The notes under the pieces: model-generated
What the model was told of the DNA's origin: nothing
The model's database searches: none
The model's input: the letters and a program-made list of their open reading frames with translations, nothing else
Source: Heterocephalus glaber
Taxonomy: Eukaryota > Chordata > Mammalia > Rodentia > Bathyergidae
DNA length: 64,000 nt
Direction: 5' to 3'
Assembly (NCBI RefSeq): GCF_000247695.1
Contig: NW_004624784.1
Span: forward strand, 13,990,863-14,054,862
Position numbers and translations under genes: made by a program
Shown here: positions 1 to 14,000 of the stretch, one piece after another
Position numbering within the stretch: position 1 is the stretch's first letter
Layout of the letters: the number at the start of each line of letters is the position of its first letter

Positions 1-224
1 CATATTGACATTTTTTTCCTTCAGATTTCTCACCTGTAGGGAATAGGTTTCTGTAAAGTTGAAAAGCCTGATCAGTGGGATTTTGATATTTCAGAGATTA
101 TATTGTAACTGTGCAGCTTCCCAAACATACAGGTTTTGGGTTTTTTTTGGTACTTATGAACTCTTGGATTCCTTCACTGAAGAGATAATGTTAATATTAC
201 ATACTTTTCTTTTTTTCCAATCAG

Positions 225-320
225 CAAACCTTTATTTATTTATTAGTACATGTTTTCAGTACATAATGACATTCACCATGGGGATGTACTTAATTTTCTT
301 ACTCCTCTGGTCCTGACATT
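225..320 (-). mobile_element. L1 3'-end-like fragment
   Basis: ttattagtacat then tacataatga and catgggga. Shares this layout with 6,175-6,345 and resembles antisense rodent L1 3' ends. Confidence 0.45.
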
Positions 321-340
321 TGAGGTATCCTGTCTTCTTC

Positions 341-430
341 TTTTTTTTTTTTTTTTGGTACAGGGGATCACACTCAGCCCCTTGCACTTGCGCAGCAGGC
401 GGCGAAACCACTGGGCTAAATCCCCAGCCC
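341..430 (-). mobile_element. ID-like tRNA-derived SINE
   Basis: T-tract, then ggtacaggggatc and cactgggctaaatcccc, the reversed ID-like body. Confidence 0.85.
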
Positions 431-1098
431 AATCCTGTCTTCTTTTGATGCTTACTTTGTTGTGTTTAATGAAATTGTCTTGGTCTTTGCCCTGTGTCAA
501 ACCTTTGTGAAACATTGGGTCATTTAGGTTTTTATTTTACCAGATTGGTTGAATATCTGGGAATAAGGTAGTGTGGGAAGGGAAGGTTAATCAAAGAGCA
601 GAAATTTTAGATTCACTAGATGGGTTCCATAGTCTAGATAAAAATGAAAAGAAAGGTTAAAGTTTCTTACATACCTTTAATCTGCCCGATCAACTTGTTT
701 TGCTGTAGAAATCTCTGTACTTTATAGAAAAAAATTAGGCTAGCCCTTATGGCTGTGCCAAAGCAGAGAACAACCCACTCCTGAGTCACAGCATACCCTT
801 TTTTAATGAATGTATAGACTTGGAAAAAAAAAATCAATTTTTTTACTAAGTTTTTCTGTAGGTAAGTTATTGAGAAATAGGAAAAAAATGACTTCAATTT
901 CCACTATTTTAGTTTTGTCTTATGAATTACATACTGTAATTAAAGAAGCAACAAAGTAGAGTTTGAAAGCATTCTCCTAGTAGTCATGTCACTAGATACC
1001 TGAATATGTCAGTGTGTGGAAGATCTCCTGAGATGTTGAGAAAAACAGCTGTGAAGAAGTAATTGATTAATACTTATTTTTATGTGTGTTCCTGGCAG

Positions 1099-1362
1099 GT
1101 GCTGTTGGCAGCCGCAGTCTGCACGAAAGCAGGAAAGGCTATTGTTTCTCGACAGTTTGTGGAAATGACCCGAACCCGGATTGAGGGCTTATTAGCAGCT
1201 TTCCCAAAGCTCATGAACACTGGAAAACAACATACATTTGTTGAAACAGAGAGTGTAAGATATGTCTACCAGCCTATGGAGAAACTGTACATGGTACTGA
1301 TCACTACCAAAAACAGCAACATTTTAGAAGATTTGGAGACCTTAAGGCTTTTCTCAAGAGTG
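1099..1362 (+). CDS. ARCN1: ARCN1 exon 2
   Basis: Encodes residues 2-89 of delta-COP, the longin-like core ([10 protein letters not shown] to LRLFSRV). Acceptor is ctggcag at 1092-1098; donor is gtaagt after 1362; phase 0/0. The initiator ATG is the last codon of exon 1, which lies upstream of the window. An open frame upstream of 1099 is intronic. Confidence 0.97.
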
Positions 1363-4300
1363 GTAAGTGTCTTTCTGTAATGGGTTCTACTTTTTAATTG
1401 TTTTACATGTTTTTGTGTGTGAAGCTAGTTTTTCCTTCAAAGCAGCTGATGCTTGTCACTTTTTAGGCTCTGTACTCCCCATCCCAGTGGCTTATTGCTG
1501 CAGCTTTTTATTAATTCAGCAGCCATGAATGGGGTACCCTCCTAAAGTATCCTGAAAGAGAATACAGGAATTTCTTTTTCATGTCCCTTTTCTTTTTTTC
1601 CTTTTTTTTGGTACTGGGGATCAAACTCACGACCTTGCACTTGCAAGGGAGGTGTGGTGCCACTGAGCTAAATCCCCGGGCCTCATATCCTATTTCTTTA
1701 GTTACTCTAATTTGCCTTTGTGGTTCTAAAACTTGTTTGGTCATATTTTTTAGACAAAACTTAAAGATACAGACCCAAAAACACAAAGATTTTATACCAA
1801 AGTCTGGCTTAAAATATAACTAGGCCAGGGTGGTGGTGCACCCCTGTAATCCCAGCACTTGAGAAGCTGAGCCAGGAGGATAGCCAGAAGACCAGCCTTG
1901 GCTACATAGTGAGTTCAAGACCAGCCTGAACTACATAGCGAGACCCTGCCTGAAAAAAAGAAAAAGAGACAGACTAGAAGGAGCTAAAAGAAGGGAATTT
2001 TGTTTTACTGAAAAGAAACATAGCTGCTAATAAATTCTAAAACTTCTTTTCCATTGCTGTCTGTGGATAGATTCCTGAATATTGCCGAGCCTTAGAAGAA
2101 AATGAAATATCTGAGCACTGTTTTGATTTGATATTTGCTTTTGATGAAATTGTTGCCTTGGGATATCGGGAGAATGTTAACCTGGCACAGATCAGAACCT
2201 TCACAGAAATGGATTCTCATGAGGAGAAAGTGTTCAGAGCAGTCAGAGAGGTAAATGGGGTCTTCTCTGAGACTGGGTCTTTCTCTTGGCCTGTGATAAT
2301 CTGATTTTCCTGTTTTTTAGTTGCTAATGTAGATTGTACTCAAAGCTACATCCATGTATATGTCTTTCTGTAGACTCAAGAACGTGAAGCTAAGGCTGAG
2401 ATGCGGCGTAAAGCAAAAGAATTACAACAGGCCCGAAGAGATGCAGAGAGACAGGGCAAAAAAGCACCAGGATTTGGGGGATTTGGTAGCTCTGCAGTTT
2501 CTGGAGGCAGCACAGCTCCCATGATCACAGAAACCATCATTGAAACTGAGAAACCAAAAGTGGCACCTGCACCAGCCAGGTATAATTCAGTGTTTTACCA
2601 GCAACCCTAGGCTACCAGAGGAAGACTATATGTGTACGTCTTTGGAGTGATATCTGACTTCTAGGCAAGCTGTAAATAATGAGTAACTTGATAAAGTCAG
2701 ATATGACGATAAATTTGGCTGTTTAAAATATGGGGTGGTGATACATGCCAGTAATCCCAGCACTTGGAAGGCTAAGGTAGGAGGATCACAAATTTGAGTC
2801 CTGCCTGGGCAATTTAGTGAGACCCTGTCTCAAAATAAAAAGACCTGGAGCCAGGCATGGTTATACACACCTATGACTCGGGAAGCCGATGCAGGAGGAC
2901 TGCTGCAAGTTCAAGGCCAGCCTAAACTATATAGCATAACCCTGTCTCAATATACCAAAAAATAAAAATAAAAAGTTGGGAAAGCTGGATGTGGTAGTGC
3001 ACACCTGTAATCCCAGCATGCTGGGAGGCTGAGGTAGCAGGATTGCAAGTTCCTGCCTAGCCTAGGCAATTTAGTGACTTAGTGAAATCCTATCTCAAAA
3101 TAAAAAATAAAAAAGGACCGGAGATGTAGCTTAGTACAAAGGCCCTGGTTCAATCCCCAGTACTGCCAAAAAGAAAAAGGAAAGTTGAGGATGGGGCAGT
3201 TGTGGTGATGCTTATGTATAATCACAGCACTTGGGAAGCTGAGGCAGGAGGATCAGTAGTCCTTCCTGGGCAGCTTAGGGAGATCCTGTCTCAAAGGGGA
3301 GGGGGTACGTATCTGAATGTGCTGTTTTCCTTTTGGATAAAGAGAGTTCTTTTACAAATTATGCCATGACCTCACTTTCCTATGAGAATTGCCTCATTTG
3401 GGAAAGGGAGGGAATATTTAACTGTTTATGGAGTATGGACTTTAAAATCTTAATGTTCAGGGAGAATCTTTTAACTGCCTGAAATTATATACAAAATTTT
3501 GTTTGTTCACAGTTAACATTTATCTGGATGGAAGGTACAGGGTTTTCATATCATGTGTGACCATGAAAGTACACCTTTGATCTTTGGGTTCTTTTCTTTT
3601 TTTTGGTACAGGGGAACGAACTTGGGACCTTGAGCTTTCGAGGCAGGCGCCAGAACCACTGAGCTAAATCCCCGGCTCTAATCTTTGGGTTCTTTAAGCT
3701 TACATATTAATAATGAGAGATTCTTATTAGGCCATCAGTAGTCTAGTTGTCCACCAATACTAAAAAGTGGGTTTTTCCCTTGTCATCTTCACATTCCTCT
3801 GAAAGATTAGCTTCAGGGAAAGGTTTGATTTTGTTTAGTTGTGTTTTTTGATACTGGGATCAAACTCCGGGACCTTTCGCTTGAGAGGCAGGCATGGTGC
3901 CACTGAGCTAAATCCCCGGCAGGGAAAAGTTTTTTGAAATGGCATCAATAGTAAATGTTTGAGGCATTTTGTTTTATTATGATTTTTTGTTTTGTTTTGT
4001 ATTCCTCCACCTAGGCCTTCAGGCCCCAGCAAAGCTTTGAAACTTGGAGCCAAAGGAAAGGAAGTAGATAACTTTGTGGACAAATTGAAATCTGAAGGTG
4101 AAACTATCATGTCCTCTAATGTGGGCAAACGTACCTCTGAGACAACCAAAGTTCATGCTCTACCTATTAATATGGAGAGGTAAGTAGTAACTTTTTTGGT
4201 AGGGACAGACCATATAATTTTTAAAATATTTTCTTTCAGTTCCATAAATTCTTTTTGTAGTGGTGTTTGTTTTGTGCTGGGCATCAAACTCAGGGCCTTG

Positions 4301-5018
4301 TGCAAGCCAAGCACATGGTCTACCACTGAGCCATAGTCCCAGCTCCATTTTTTGTGCCTTTTAATCTTCCCTGATTTAAGAGGTTTATTCAGAGCATGTT
4401 CTAGTTATTAACATATATATGGTCTTTTTTCTTCTTCTCCTTTAGCTGTAATTGGGTGCTCTGAGTCATCTATTTATGAAGTTTAGAACTTGCCTTATAT
4501 TAGCTGAATTAAACAAAAATAACTACATAACTTGTCTGCATTTCTAGCATGTAGCTTATCATTGGGGGGGCACGGACTTGTCTGCATTTCTAGCATGTAG
4601 CTTATCTCACTGGGGAGGGCATGGAAATGACTTTTTTTTTTAAGCTTATCTCTTAAAATGACTTGGGTTAGAGGACTAGAGCTTGATAGCACCACACTAA
4701 ATTTTGTCTTTTCTGGTGCCTTTTTAAAATTAAACTATAATTTTTCTAATTAAACTAAACTTTAAACCAAAATTTGTAAATATCTTTAATAGCAAGTTAA
4801 CATTTTTCCTTTGAAGTGTTTGGGCCCAGTGTCTTGTATCTCAGGGCTGAGGTGGTGGTTGGTGACATTTTTGAGTGGTAATCAAGTTTATGTATTCGTG
4901 ACTCAGATTTCCTGTCTTGAAGCCCAGACCTTCTTCTCTGGCTGATGGTTGAGGCAAGTGAAAGATGAGTCTGGGATGATACCTCTATTGGGTGTGGATA
5001 AAAGGATAGTATTTACTC

Positions 5019-5059
<41 letters not shown>

Positions 5060-8000
5060 ACTCTTTTTTTTTTTTCCTTTTTGGTACTGGGGATCCAACT
5101 CAGGATGTTGCACTTGCGAGGCAGGTGGTGGAGCCACTGAGCTAAATCCCAGCCCTAAATACAATTTTTTTGTTTGTTTGTTACTGTGGATTGAACTCGG
5201 GACCTTGTGCTGGTGAGGCAGGCGCTGGAACCACTGAGCTAAATCCCAGGCCCCTTTTGTGTTTACTCTTTATGTGTCCTGTTCTGTATGAAGTACACAG
5301 TTACATATGGATAAATACTTTGACTCAGCTGAAGTTCCTGTGCTATTCCTAGTGGTTGTTTTTAGTAAAATAGAAGCTTCACATTTTTAAACATTTTAAA
5401 GACCATTATATTTTAGAGCTTGAGACTCTTCTACATGAGATATCTCTCGAACATAGAGAAAACGTCAATGAGAATAAAATAGGACCGTGCATTGTCTTAA
5501 GGCAGTCCTTTGTGGGCCGGGGATTTAGCTCAGTGGTTCTGCCGCCTGCCTCGGAAGTGCAAGGTCCCGAGTTCGATCCCCAGTGCTGCAAAAAAACCCA
5601 GCAACAACCAAAAAGACAGTCCTTTGTGGTCTTAAGTCTGATTTGTTTGCTTCTGTGGAGACTTGTTAGATCAGAGAATGAATAAAGTGAGAGACCAAAT
5701 ATTCTTTGTAGTTTCTGTGGCCCACTCAGATTACAGAATATGGGTATATACTTAATTGCTCACAGCAGTGGCACTTTTTTTGCATTTTTCCTTGTTATAT
5801 ATTCCTGTAGTATAAAATTAAAAGGATCAACATGCATTACTATAAAAAGTCTTCCACCTACCATGCAAGGTTTTAGTTGTCAATTTTAAGTAGTTTTTGT
5901 GTGTGTATCCTTTTGAGGGGATAGTCTACAATGTATAGGTGAATAAGAACATAGGTATGTATCTTTCTTTAATTCTTTTTTTTTTTTTGGCAGTACTGGG
6001 GATTGAACCCTGAGATATTAAAATTTTTCTTATACAAAGCAGCAGCATACTAGATACATTCTCTAATTCCTGGTTTTTTGGGGGTTTTTTGGTACTGGGG
6101 ATCCCTTGCGCTTGCGGGGCAGGCGGCAGAACCACTGAGCTAAATCCCCGGCCCTAATTCCTGTTTTGTTTTGTTTTTTTTAGTTTAATTTAAAAAATTT
6201 ATTAGTACATATTTATACTACATAATGATTACATTCATTCATCATGGGGAGTTGGTACCTATATGTAACACATTTTAATTCTTTTTATTCCCCTTCCCCA
6301 CCCCTCTCTCCTCATCACTACATCTCTTCCTTTTTGTTAAATTTAGAGATAATTTTCCTATTTGAGGGCTAACGAGTAGCTCAGTATAGAGTGCTTGCTT
6401 ATCATGTACAAGGCCCTAGGTTCAATTCCTAGTACCACACAAAAGAAGAGCAGGAAGAGAAAGTCCTCATTTGAAGTTATAGAGACATGACATCTGTCTA
6501 AATGTAATACCTTGACTAGATGTTGTAGTCCATACCTATAATCCTAGCACCCTGGGGGGCTGAGGCAGGATGATCATAAATTTGAACCTAGCCTGCACAG
6601 CTTAGCAACTTAGTGAGACCCTATCTCAGAATAAGAAAAGAACTGGGATATAGTTTAGGGGGAAGACCCTGGGTTCAATCCCCAGTACCACAGAAAGAAA
6701 AATTAAAAAGGAATACCTTACTCTAAATTGGATCCTGTACTACTATAAGACTTTATTAGGTCTACTGACAAAATTGCCAAATGGTTGGTAGTTTGGATAA
6801 AAGTATTAATGTAAATTTATAAAGTTTATAGTGGTTATGTAATAGAATATCCCTATGTATATTCTTTGTGTCATTTTTATTTTTTTAATTTGATATTTTC
6901 AAATAGTTAAAATTTTCTCACATCTGTCTAGTATTCGTGCGGCTATACCTTTATCCTTATACATATCAGCAGCTCCCCAGATGGACAGTTAAACTTGCTA
7001 TTACAAATAGTTCTTCAGTAAATAACTTGGTACATTGTTTTCACAGGTGAGAATTGAGGATGAATTCTAGAGAATGGCTCCATCAGAGAATATAATGCTT
7101 TAAATTTGATATATAGCACCAGCACCTTTAAAAAAAGTTATTGGTAGCGAACCACCATTATACCCTAGGAAAAGGGAATTCTGATTTCTACCTTCTAAAT
7201 AAATGTTTTGCTTTTTTATAGTGTGCATATGAAGATTGAAGAAAAGATCACTCTAACCTGTGGACGAGATGGAGGACTACAGAATATGGAGTTGCATGGC
7301 ATGATCATGCTTAGGATCTCAGATGACAAATTTGGCCGAATTCGTCTTCATGTGGAAAATGAAGATAAGAAAGGAGTGCAGCTACAAGTGTGTATTTAGA
7401 CTTTTGTTTACCTTGTACACTCTCTGTGTGTGTGTGGGTACAGCAAATTGAACCCAGGACCCCACACATGCAAGACAAGTGCTCTTATCACTGAGCTGCA
7501 CCCCTGCCACCAAGCAAAGTCTCTCTCGACTAGAGTTCCTCAGATGAATGACAGAACATAGTTACATAGCTAGTGACATTCTAGTAAATCTAGATGCATA
7601 GGAAAGAAGTTAATTTTTTACATATGGTGGTTAATGAGAATGATTGGCAGCAGTTGTTTTAAATTTATTTTTTATTTTTTACAATACTGGGGAGTGAACC
7701 CCGGACCTTTGCTCTGAGCTACATCCCTAGCTCTTTTTGCTTTTTATGTTGTGACAGGGTCTCATTCAATTGCTAAGCTGCCCTGGGTGGCCTCAAATTT
7801 GTGATCATCCTGCCTCAACCTCCAAGAATGCTGGGATATAGGTGTGAAGACACATGCCTGTTATCCTAGCTAGTAGGGAGGCTTAGTCAAGAGGATTATA
7901 AGTTCAAGCACAGCCTGGGCAACTTAGTAAGACCCAGTCTTAAAAAAGTAAAAAAGTTGGGAATCTAGTTCAGTGATAGAGTACCTCCAGCTTTGATCCC

Positions 8001-11000
8001 GATTATTGCAAAAACAAACACAAAAACAAAAATCTAAACCGAATATGGTGACACATGCCTGTAACCCCAGCACTTGGGAGGTGGAGGCGGGAGGATTCCC
8101 ATGAGTTCAAGGCCAGCCTGAACTGCATAGTCAGACTCTGTCTCAAAAAAAAAAAAAAAATTAAGATTTGGGAGCTAGGGTTATAGCTTAGTGGTAAAGC
8201 TCTTGCCTAACCTGTGAAAGGCCCTGGATTTGATCTCATCACCATTAAAAAATAAACACAAGGGCCGGGGATTTAGCTCAGTGGTTCTGTCACTTGCCTT
8301 GCAAGCTCAAGGACCTGAGTTTGATCTCTGGTACCAAAAATAAAAAAAAATTAACACACCTCCCCAGGGTTTTATAATAAGAACATATTAAATTTAGTTA
8401 TTCCATCCCTTTATAAACTACTAATGCTTATATTATTAGCTAGATGGTAGTATCTAGTGGTATATTTGAAAAGCTCATAAAATCCTTACAAAATAAATAT
8501 GAATATGTGTGTTCCAACTGTTACACGTTTTGTTTTTTTTTTGGTACCGGGCATTGAACTCAGGACTTTGCGCTTGCAAGCCAGGGAACAGAACCACTGA
8601 GCTAAATCCCTGGCCCGTGTTACATGTATTTGAGCCATTTTTGTCATTGATACAGTTTTTCTTGTCTCTTTTTTTTTGTTTTTGTTTTTGGTACCGGTGA
8701 TCAAACTTGGGTCCTTGCACTTGCAAGGCAGGCGCTGGAACCATTGAGCTAAACCCCTGGCCGCCTTGTCTCGTTGTATTTAGATGGTTGATCTTACTGT
8801 CTGTTGTCACAGGTACAAAGCCTTTTCAGGGAAGAATGTTTCTGCCTACTTTTCCCATAATCAGTACTGACTCATACTGACTCTGCTTTTGGTAGTGTTT
8901 ATATCATTTAACAATAGCTTGCTGGCTGTTACAATATACGTAGACTGTATACAAAAGTGACTTTTTTCTTTTTCCTCATAATAGAAATTTTCTTTTTGGC
9001 AGTATTACTGGAGGCTGAACCCAGAGCCTTGTATATGCTGTGCAAGTGTTCTACCACTGAGTTATATCCCAGTGGTTTTGTTTTTTTTTTTTTGGTACCA
9101 GGGATGGAACTCGGGTCCTTGTGCTTGCGCAGCAGGCGGCAAAACCACTGAGCTGAATCCCCGGCCTATTCCAGCTGTTTTTAATTTTGAGGCAGGGTCT
9201 CACAAAGTTATTCAGGCTGGCCTTGAATTTGTGTCTTCCTATCTCAGCTTCCAGAATAACTGGATTCCCAGGTATGGTAGCATATGTCCATAATTCCAGC
9301 ACTATCGCTTCTCGGCCTTTTGGCTAAGATCAAGTGCATTAGTCCATCACTTAGGAGGCTGAGGGAGGAAGTCCATGAGTTTAAGGCCAGCCTGGGATAT
9401 ATAGCAAGACTCTTAAGACTCTTACTACAAAAACCAAAATGTTCTACAACTTTTTTTTTTGGTATCAGAGACTGAACCTTGTGCTTTTGAGGTAGGCACC
9501 AGAACCACTGAGCTAAATCCCTGGCCCTAAAAAACCAAAATGTTAAAAAAGAAGAAGATACTGCTCTAAGTTGGCCTGAGTATGAACAACCTAGGCAAAA
9601 TTGCAGCTAGACTTTACACAAAGCTTTCATCTTTCTTGCCTATTTATATAAGGGCAGCAGTGCTATGTGATCTTTGGAAAGGTCTTGGCTATTGGTTGAG
9701 ACAGTATCTTGCTCTGTAGTTCAGGCTGGCCTCAAACTCTTGGTGATCCTCCTGCCTTAGCCTTCTGAGTGCTAGGATTACAGGTCTGTGCTATCATGCC
9801 TACCCAAAATTTTTTTTTTTTTTTTGGTGCTGGGGATCGAACTCAGGACCTTGAGCCTGCAAGGCAGGTGCCAGGACCACTGAGCTAAATCCCCAGCCCC
9901 CTAGCTAAATTTTTAATTACTGCATTTTATGTCTTTGAAGAAGGAAAATCTTTCTTCAAAAATTAAAAATAATTGCCGGGGATTTAGATCAGTGGTTCTC
10001 ATGCCTGCCTTGCAAGTGCAAGGTCCCAAGTTCGATCCCTAGTACCAAAGAATAACCAGAAAAACAAACAACAACAAAATTAAAAATAATTGAGGGTTGG
10101 TCTGAGGATTTAGCTCAGTGGTTCTGCTGTCTGCCTCACAACCGCAAGGTCCTGAGTTCAATCCCTGGTACCAAAGAAAAAGAAAAAAAAAGAAAAATAA
10201 TTGGGGGTTTACTTGTAAGAGTACTTGCCTAACATTTGTCAGGCCCTGAGTTTAATCTCCAATACTGAGAAAAAGAAGAGGATTTATTAGGTACCCTATT
10301 TTAGATGTTTATCCCATAGGCTGTGGAAGCCCAAAGGGGGTTTATTTCCTGTGTTACCATTTCTGAATCTCCTTTTTCCTTCCCTTCTCATTCCAGACCC
10401 ATCCAAATGTGGATAAAAAACTTTTCACTTCAGAGTCCCTAATTGGCTTGAAGAATCCAGAAAAGTCATTTCCAGTCAACAGTGATGTAGGGGTGCTGAA
10501 GTGGAGACTACAAACCACAGAGGAATCTTTTATTCCAGTGACAAGTAAGTGCCTCTGGCCATTTCCACTGGTCTACACTGAGAACTAGAAATGGCCCTGA
10601 CTTGTATGCTTTTATCTTCATTGGTGTAGCAAAATTCTTTTTGACAAAGTGACCTTTCTAGTGGATTTGGAGCTGGATATGGTGGAATGAGGCTGTAATC
10701 CCAGCACTCTGGGAAGCAGTGGCAGGAGGATCGCAAGTTCAAGCCCAGCCTGGGCAGTCTCATGAGACTCTGTCTCAAAATAAATGATAAAACAAAGACT
10801 GAGAGGGGCTGGGGATTTAGCTCAGTGGTTTCGCCGCCTGCTGCACAAGTGCAAGGACCCAAGTTCGATCCCAGTACCAAAAACAAACAAAAAGAAAGAC
10901 TGATTATGTAGCTCACTGTGAAAGCCTTGCATTCAGTCCCTACTACTAAAAAAGAAAAAAAAAAGACTTGGTGCTATTGCTATATTTTGTGTATATTTTT

Positions 11001-14000
11001 TTTCTAGGCACATGGAATACTTTATTGGACAAACTACCATGTGCTCTTAAGCCTTACATATTTTAGTGGAGTGAGAATATAAATAGAAGTCACAACCAGG
11101 AAATTGAATGACATACTGACAATGGATAAGTACTATACAAACAACTATCTGAATATGTATCCATACCCATTACGCAGTCCCAGTGGCCAAGGAGGAAGAT
11201 TCTGGTGTGGAGGGAACATTGTGGGATGGCAGTTTCTCATGAGTTTTCTGATGACAATAGTGTGTGGATGACTGGCAGAAGTTTCTGTGGCAAAGGATAC
11301 ATTTATAGGGCTTCTCTCCTGTGTGAATTCTCTCATGAGCCTGCAGGTTTGTTTGATGTGTAAAGGACTTTCCACATCTGCTGCATGTCTGCTCTTTCTT
11401 GTGAATCATCTGATGCACATGTAAATCTGATGTTTGGAAGAACTCTTTGTTACATTCAGCACAAACAAATGGCCTCTCATTGCTATGTCTTCTTTGGTGG
11501 GCTAATAAATGGGAGAGATACATGAAGGTCTTGGGACACTCCTCACATTTGTATGATTTTTGGGCTCCGTGGAATTTTTCTTGGTGTCCCTCACCAGTGG
11601 AGTTACCATCATTACTATGGTTGGTAGACACAGGTTCAGGGACTGGTCTGACCTAGAGAAAAATCCTGTTCTCACATTCGTAGGGACATCTTGGTAAGAA
11701 GATGCCTTCGGGGACCCTTCCTGAAACCTGCAGGTGCCTAACTTTGCTCTTCTGGAGTTATGTGTGTTCTCCCAAGAAATACCTCCCTTTTCAGGCCTAG
11801 GACAGTTCTCTTCTGGGATAAGTAGGGAAACTATTTCTTTTTCTGGATTAGTAATAATGTCCTTTGCTTGAGTAATTTCCCAGGAATTGGTGGAGCCATC
11901 TTTTTTTTTTTTTTTCTTTTTTTTGGTACCTGGGATCAAACTCGGGACCTTGTGCTTGGGACACAGGCTGCAGCACCACTGAGCTAAATCCCTGGCCCCC
12001 GGTGCAACCATCTTTATATTCACTTCGTGTGAAAACAAGTCACTCAGTGAAGTTGTACCCAAAAAGGGGTTCATCTAGAACACCTCGGTGATGTGCAGAT
12101 TCACAAATGTCACCTTGTCTTGTTTCCAGAACAGCATTTGGGAAGCCTGAAAGCATGTCCCCATAGTCTCTCTTGTTAAGGTTTCTGCTGACAGCTGCTT
12201 TTTGAGATGAACAATGGCTTCTCTCAAGGACATAACCTCAGAAAAGAGAGCTTCCTGTCCTTGCATGCAGACATGGACTACCCTACCACAGGTGGCTTCA
12301 TAAAATCATCCGTCAGGTCTTCCATTAATTTCTCCAGGTTTCTACCACTTGCTTCCCATTTCTTTTTCAACATAGACTTGTCCCTGCAGTATCCACTAAG
12401 CATAAACTACTCCATGGATAACTGAGAAATAATCTTGTCCTTGCTATGCTTTTCTGGCTGCAACAATGAAAAAAGTTGTAGAGTCTTTGTAGTTCCTTCC
12501 TTGAATATGAGTTATCACCATATTGAAATGAGTTGATCTCAGTGCTTGAGAACTCAGAGATCTTTCTCTTTGGGACACCAGAACTTTGTTGATTTAAAGT
12601 CTAGATTTTTTGATTCAATGTTGTCTGTGGAGGGTTCGCAAGAAAATGATTTTCTGAGATCTAAAGCCATTCTTTGTGAATGTTCTCAGACTCAAGTTTG
12701 ATGATTCAGTCTCTGCTGCCTTGTATCTCTAGGGAATCTACTTCAACAGTTATTGGATAATTAAAGACTCTGTCTCTAGAAATCAAATGCTGTAATCCTG
12801 GGCTCTACACCAAGCAGAGGAATGGCTGGCTTTCTGCTTTCTGTTAACCTGCTCCATTTTGTATATTTCAGTCATTTGCTTTTTAAATTTTTTTTGTTTG
12901 TGATAGGTTCTCATCCTGTAGTTCAGGCTGGCCTTGAACTCAAGGGGATCCTCTTGCCTCAGCCTCTGCCGTACTGGGATTACAGGCATGCCACCACTCC
13001 CAGCTAAATGTTTTAAATATAATTTGTAGTAAGATGTTTTAGGCCTACAGTTATCAGTTAGCTTGCATTTGGCATTGTAACTTTTTCCACTCTTGATCCC
13101 AGCTGAGAAGTGAATCGATTCTTTTTCTAATGTTCTAATATGACTGCTTTGCTTTCCTCCTCAGTTAATTGCTGGCCCTCAGAAAGTGGAAATGGCTGTG
13201 ATATCAACATAGAATATGAGCTACAGGAAGATAATTTAGAGCTGAATGACGTGGTTATCACCATCCCACTCCCGTAAGTGGTATCCCCCCACATCATCAT
13301 GTTCCCTATGTTGGCCTATAGAATTGGTCTTTGGAACTCATTTTGGAGGAAGCACCTTATTGTGTATCCATTCTAAGATAGTTGCTTCTTAAAAGAAGTT
13401 ATTTGCTTCTTACCAAGAAACTTTAACGCTGTTAGGTGTGTTGGTGCACGTCTATAATCCCAGCACTTGGGAGGCTGAGGCAGGAGGATCTCTGCAAGTT
13501 CGAGGCCAGGGTGTGCTCCATAGTGAGTTCAAGGCCAGTCTATACTACAAAGTGAGACCCTGTCTCAAAAAACCAAAACAAACAAAAACCAAAAAACCCA
13601 TAAGGCTATCTACTGAATAATTCCATTTCTATGACTTTCTGGAAAAGGTACTACTCCTTTGTTTGGTTTTTTTTTCTTTTGGTACTGGGGATCGAACTCA
13701 GGTCCTTGCACTTGGGCAGCAGCGAAACCACTGAGGTAAATCCCTGGCCCAAGGTATTAGTTCTGAAACCAAACTCTGGAGATAGAGAAGCAGATACTTC
13801 ACTACAAAGGGGTGAAAGGGAACTTGGGAGATGATAGAAATTCATGGGCTGTAGTGGTGCTTACAAGACTTCATGTATTTGTCAGAAAACACTGAGCTGA
13901 ATATACACTCTCAAAGGGGTAGATTTTATTAACTTTCAACCCAAACTAAACAAAAAGGTTCTAGTTGTGGAGATAATTTTCAGATATTCATAGAATCCTG

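Larger units (their letters stand above)
1..1098 (+). other. ARCN1: ARCN1 intron 1, partial
   Basis: Holds a reversed L1 3'-end-like fragment (about 225-320) with homology to 6,175-6,345, and an ID-like SINE at 341-430. Otherwise AT-rich unique sequence. Small open frames are not supported. Confidence 0.6.

Noticed and set aside
5515..5596. tRNA-like sequence with A and B box (and dozens of similar copies)
   Set aside because: No cloverleaf acceptor stem or anticodon arm is maintained. The A-rich tail, target duplications and copy number show tRNA-derived SINEs, not tRNA genes.
9304..9336. Functional U2 snRNA gene
   Set aside because: Only 33 of about 190 nt are present, inside a SINE, with no snRNA promoter elements.
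11170..11631. Zinc-finger gene on the minus strand
   Set aside because: It is the 3' part of a ZSCAN4 retrocopy. The frame opens at GTG with no ATG before finger 1, and the upstream half has stops and frameshifts.
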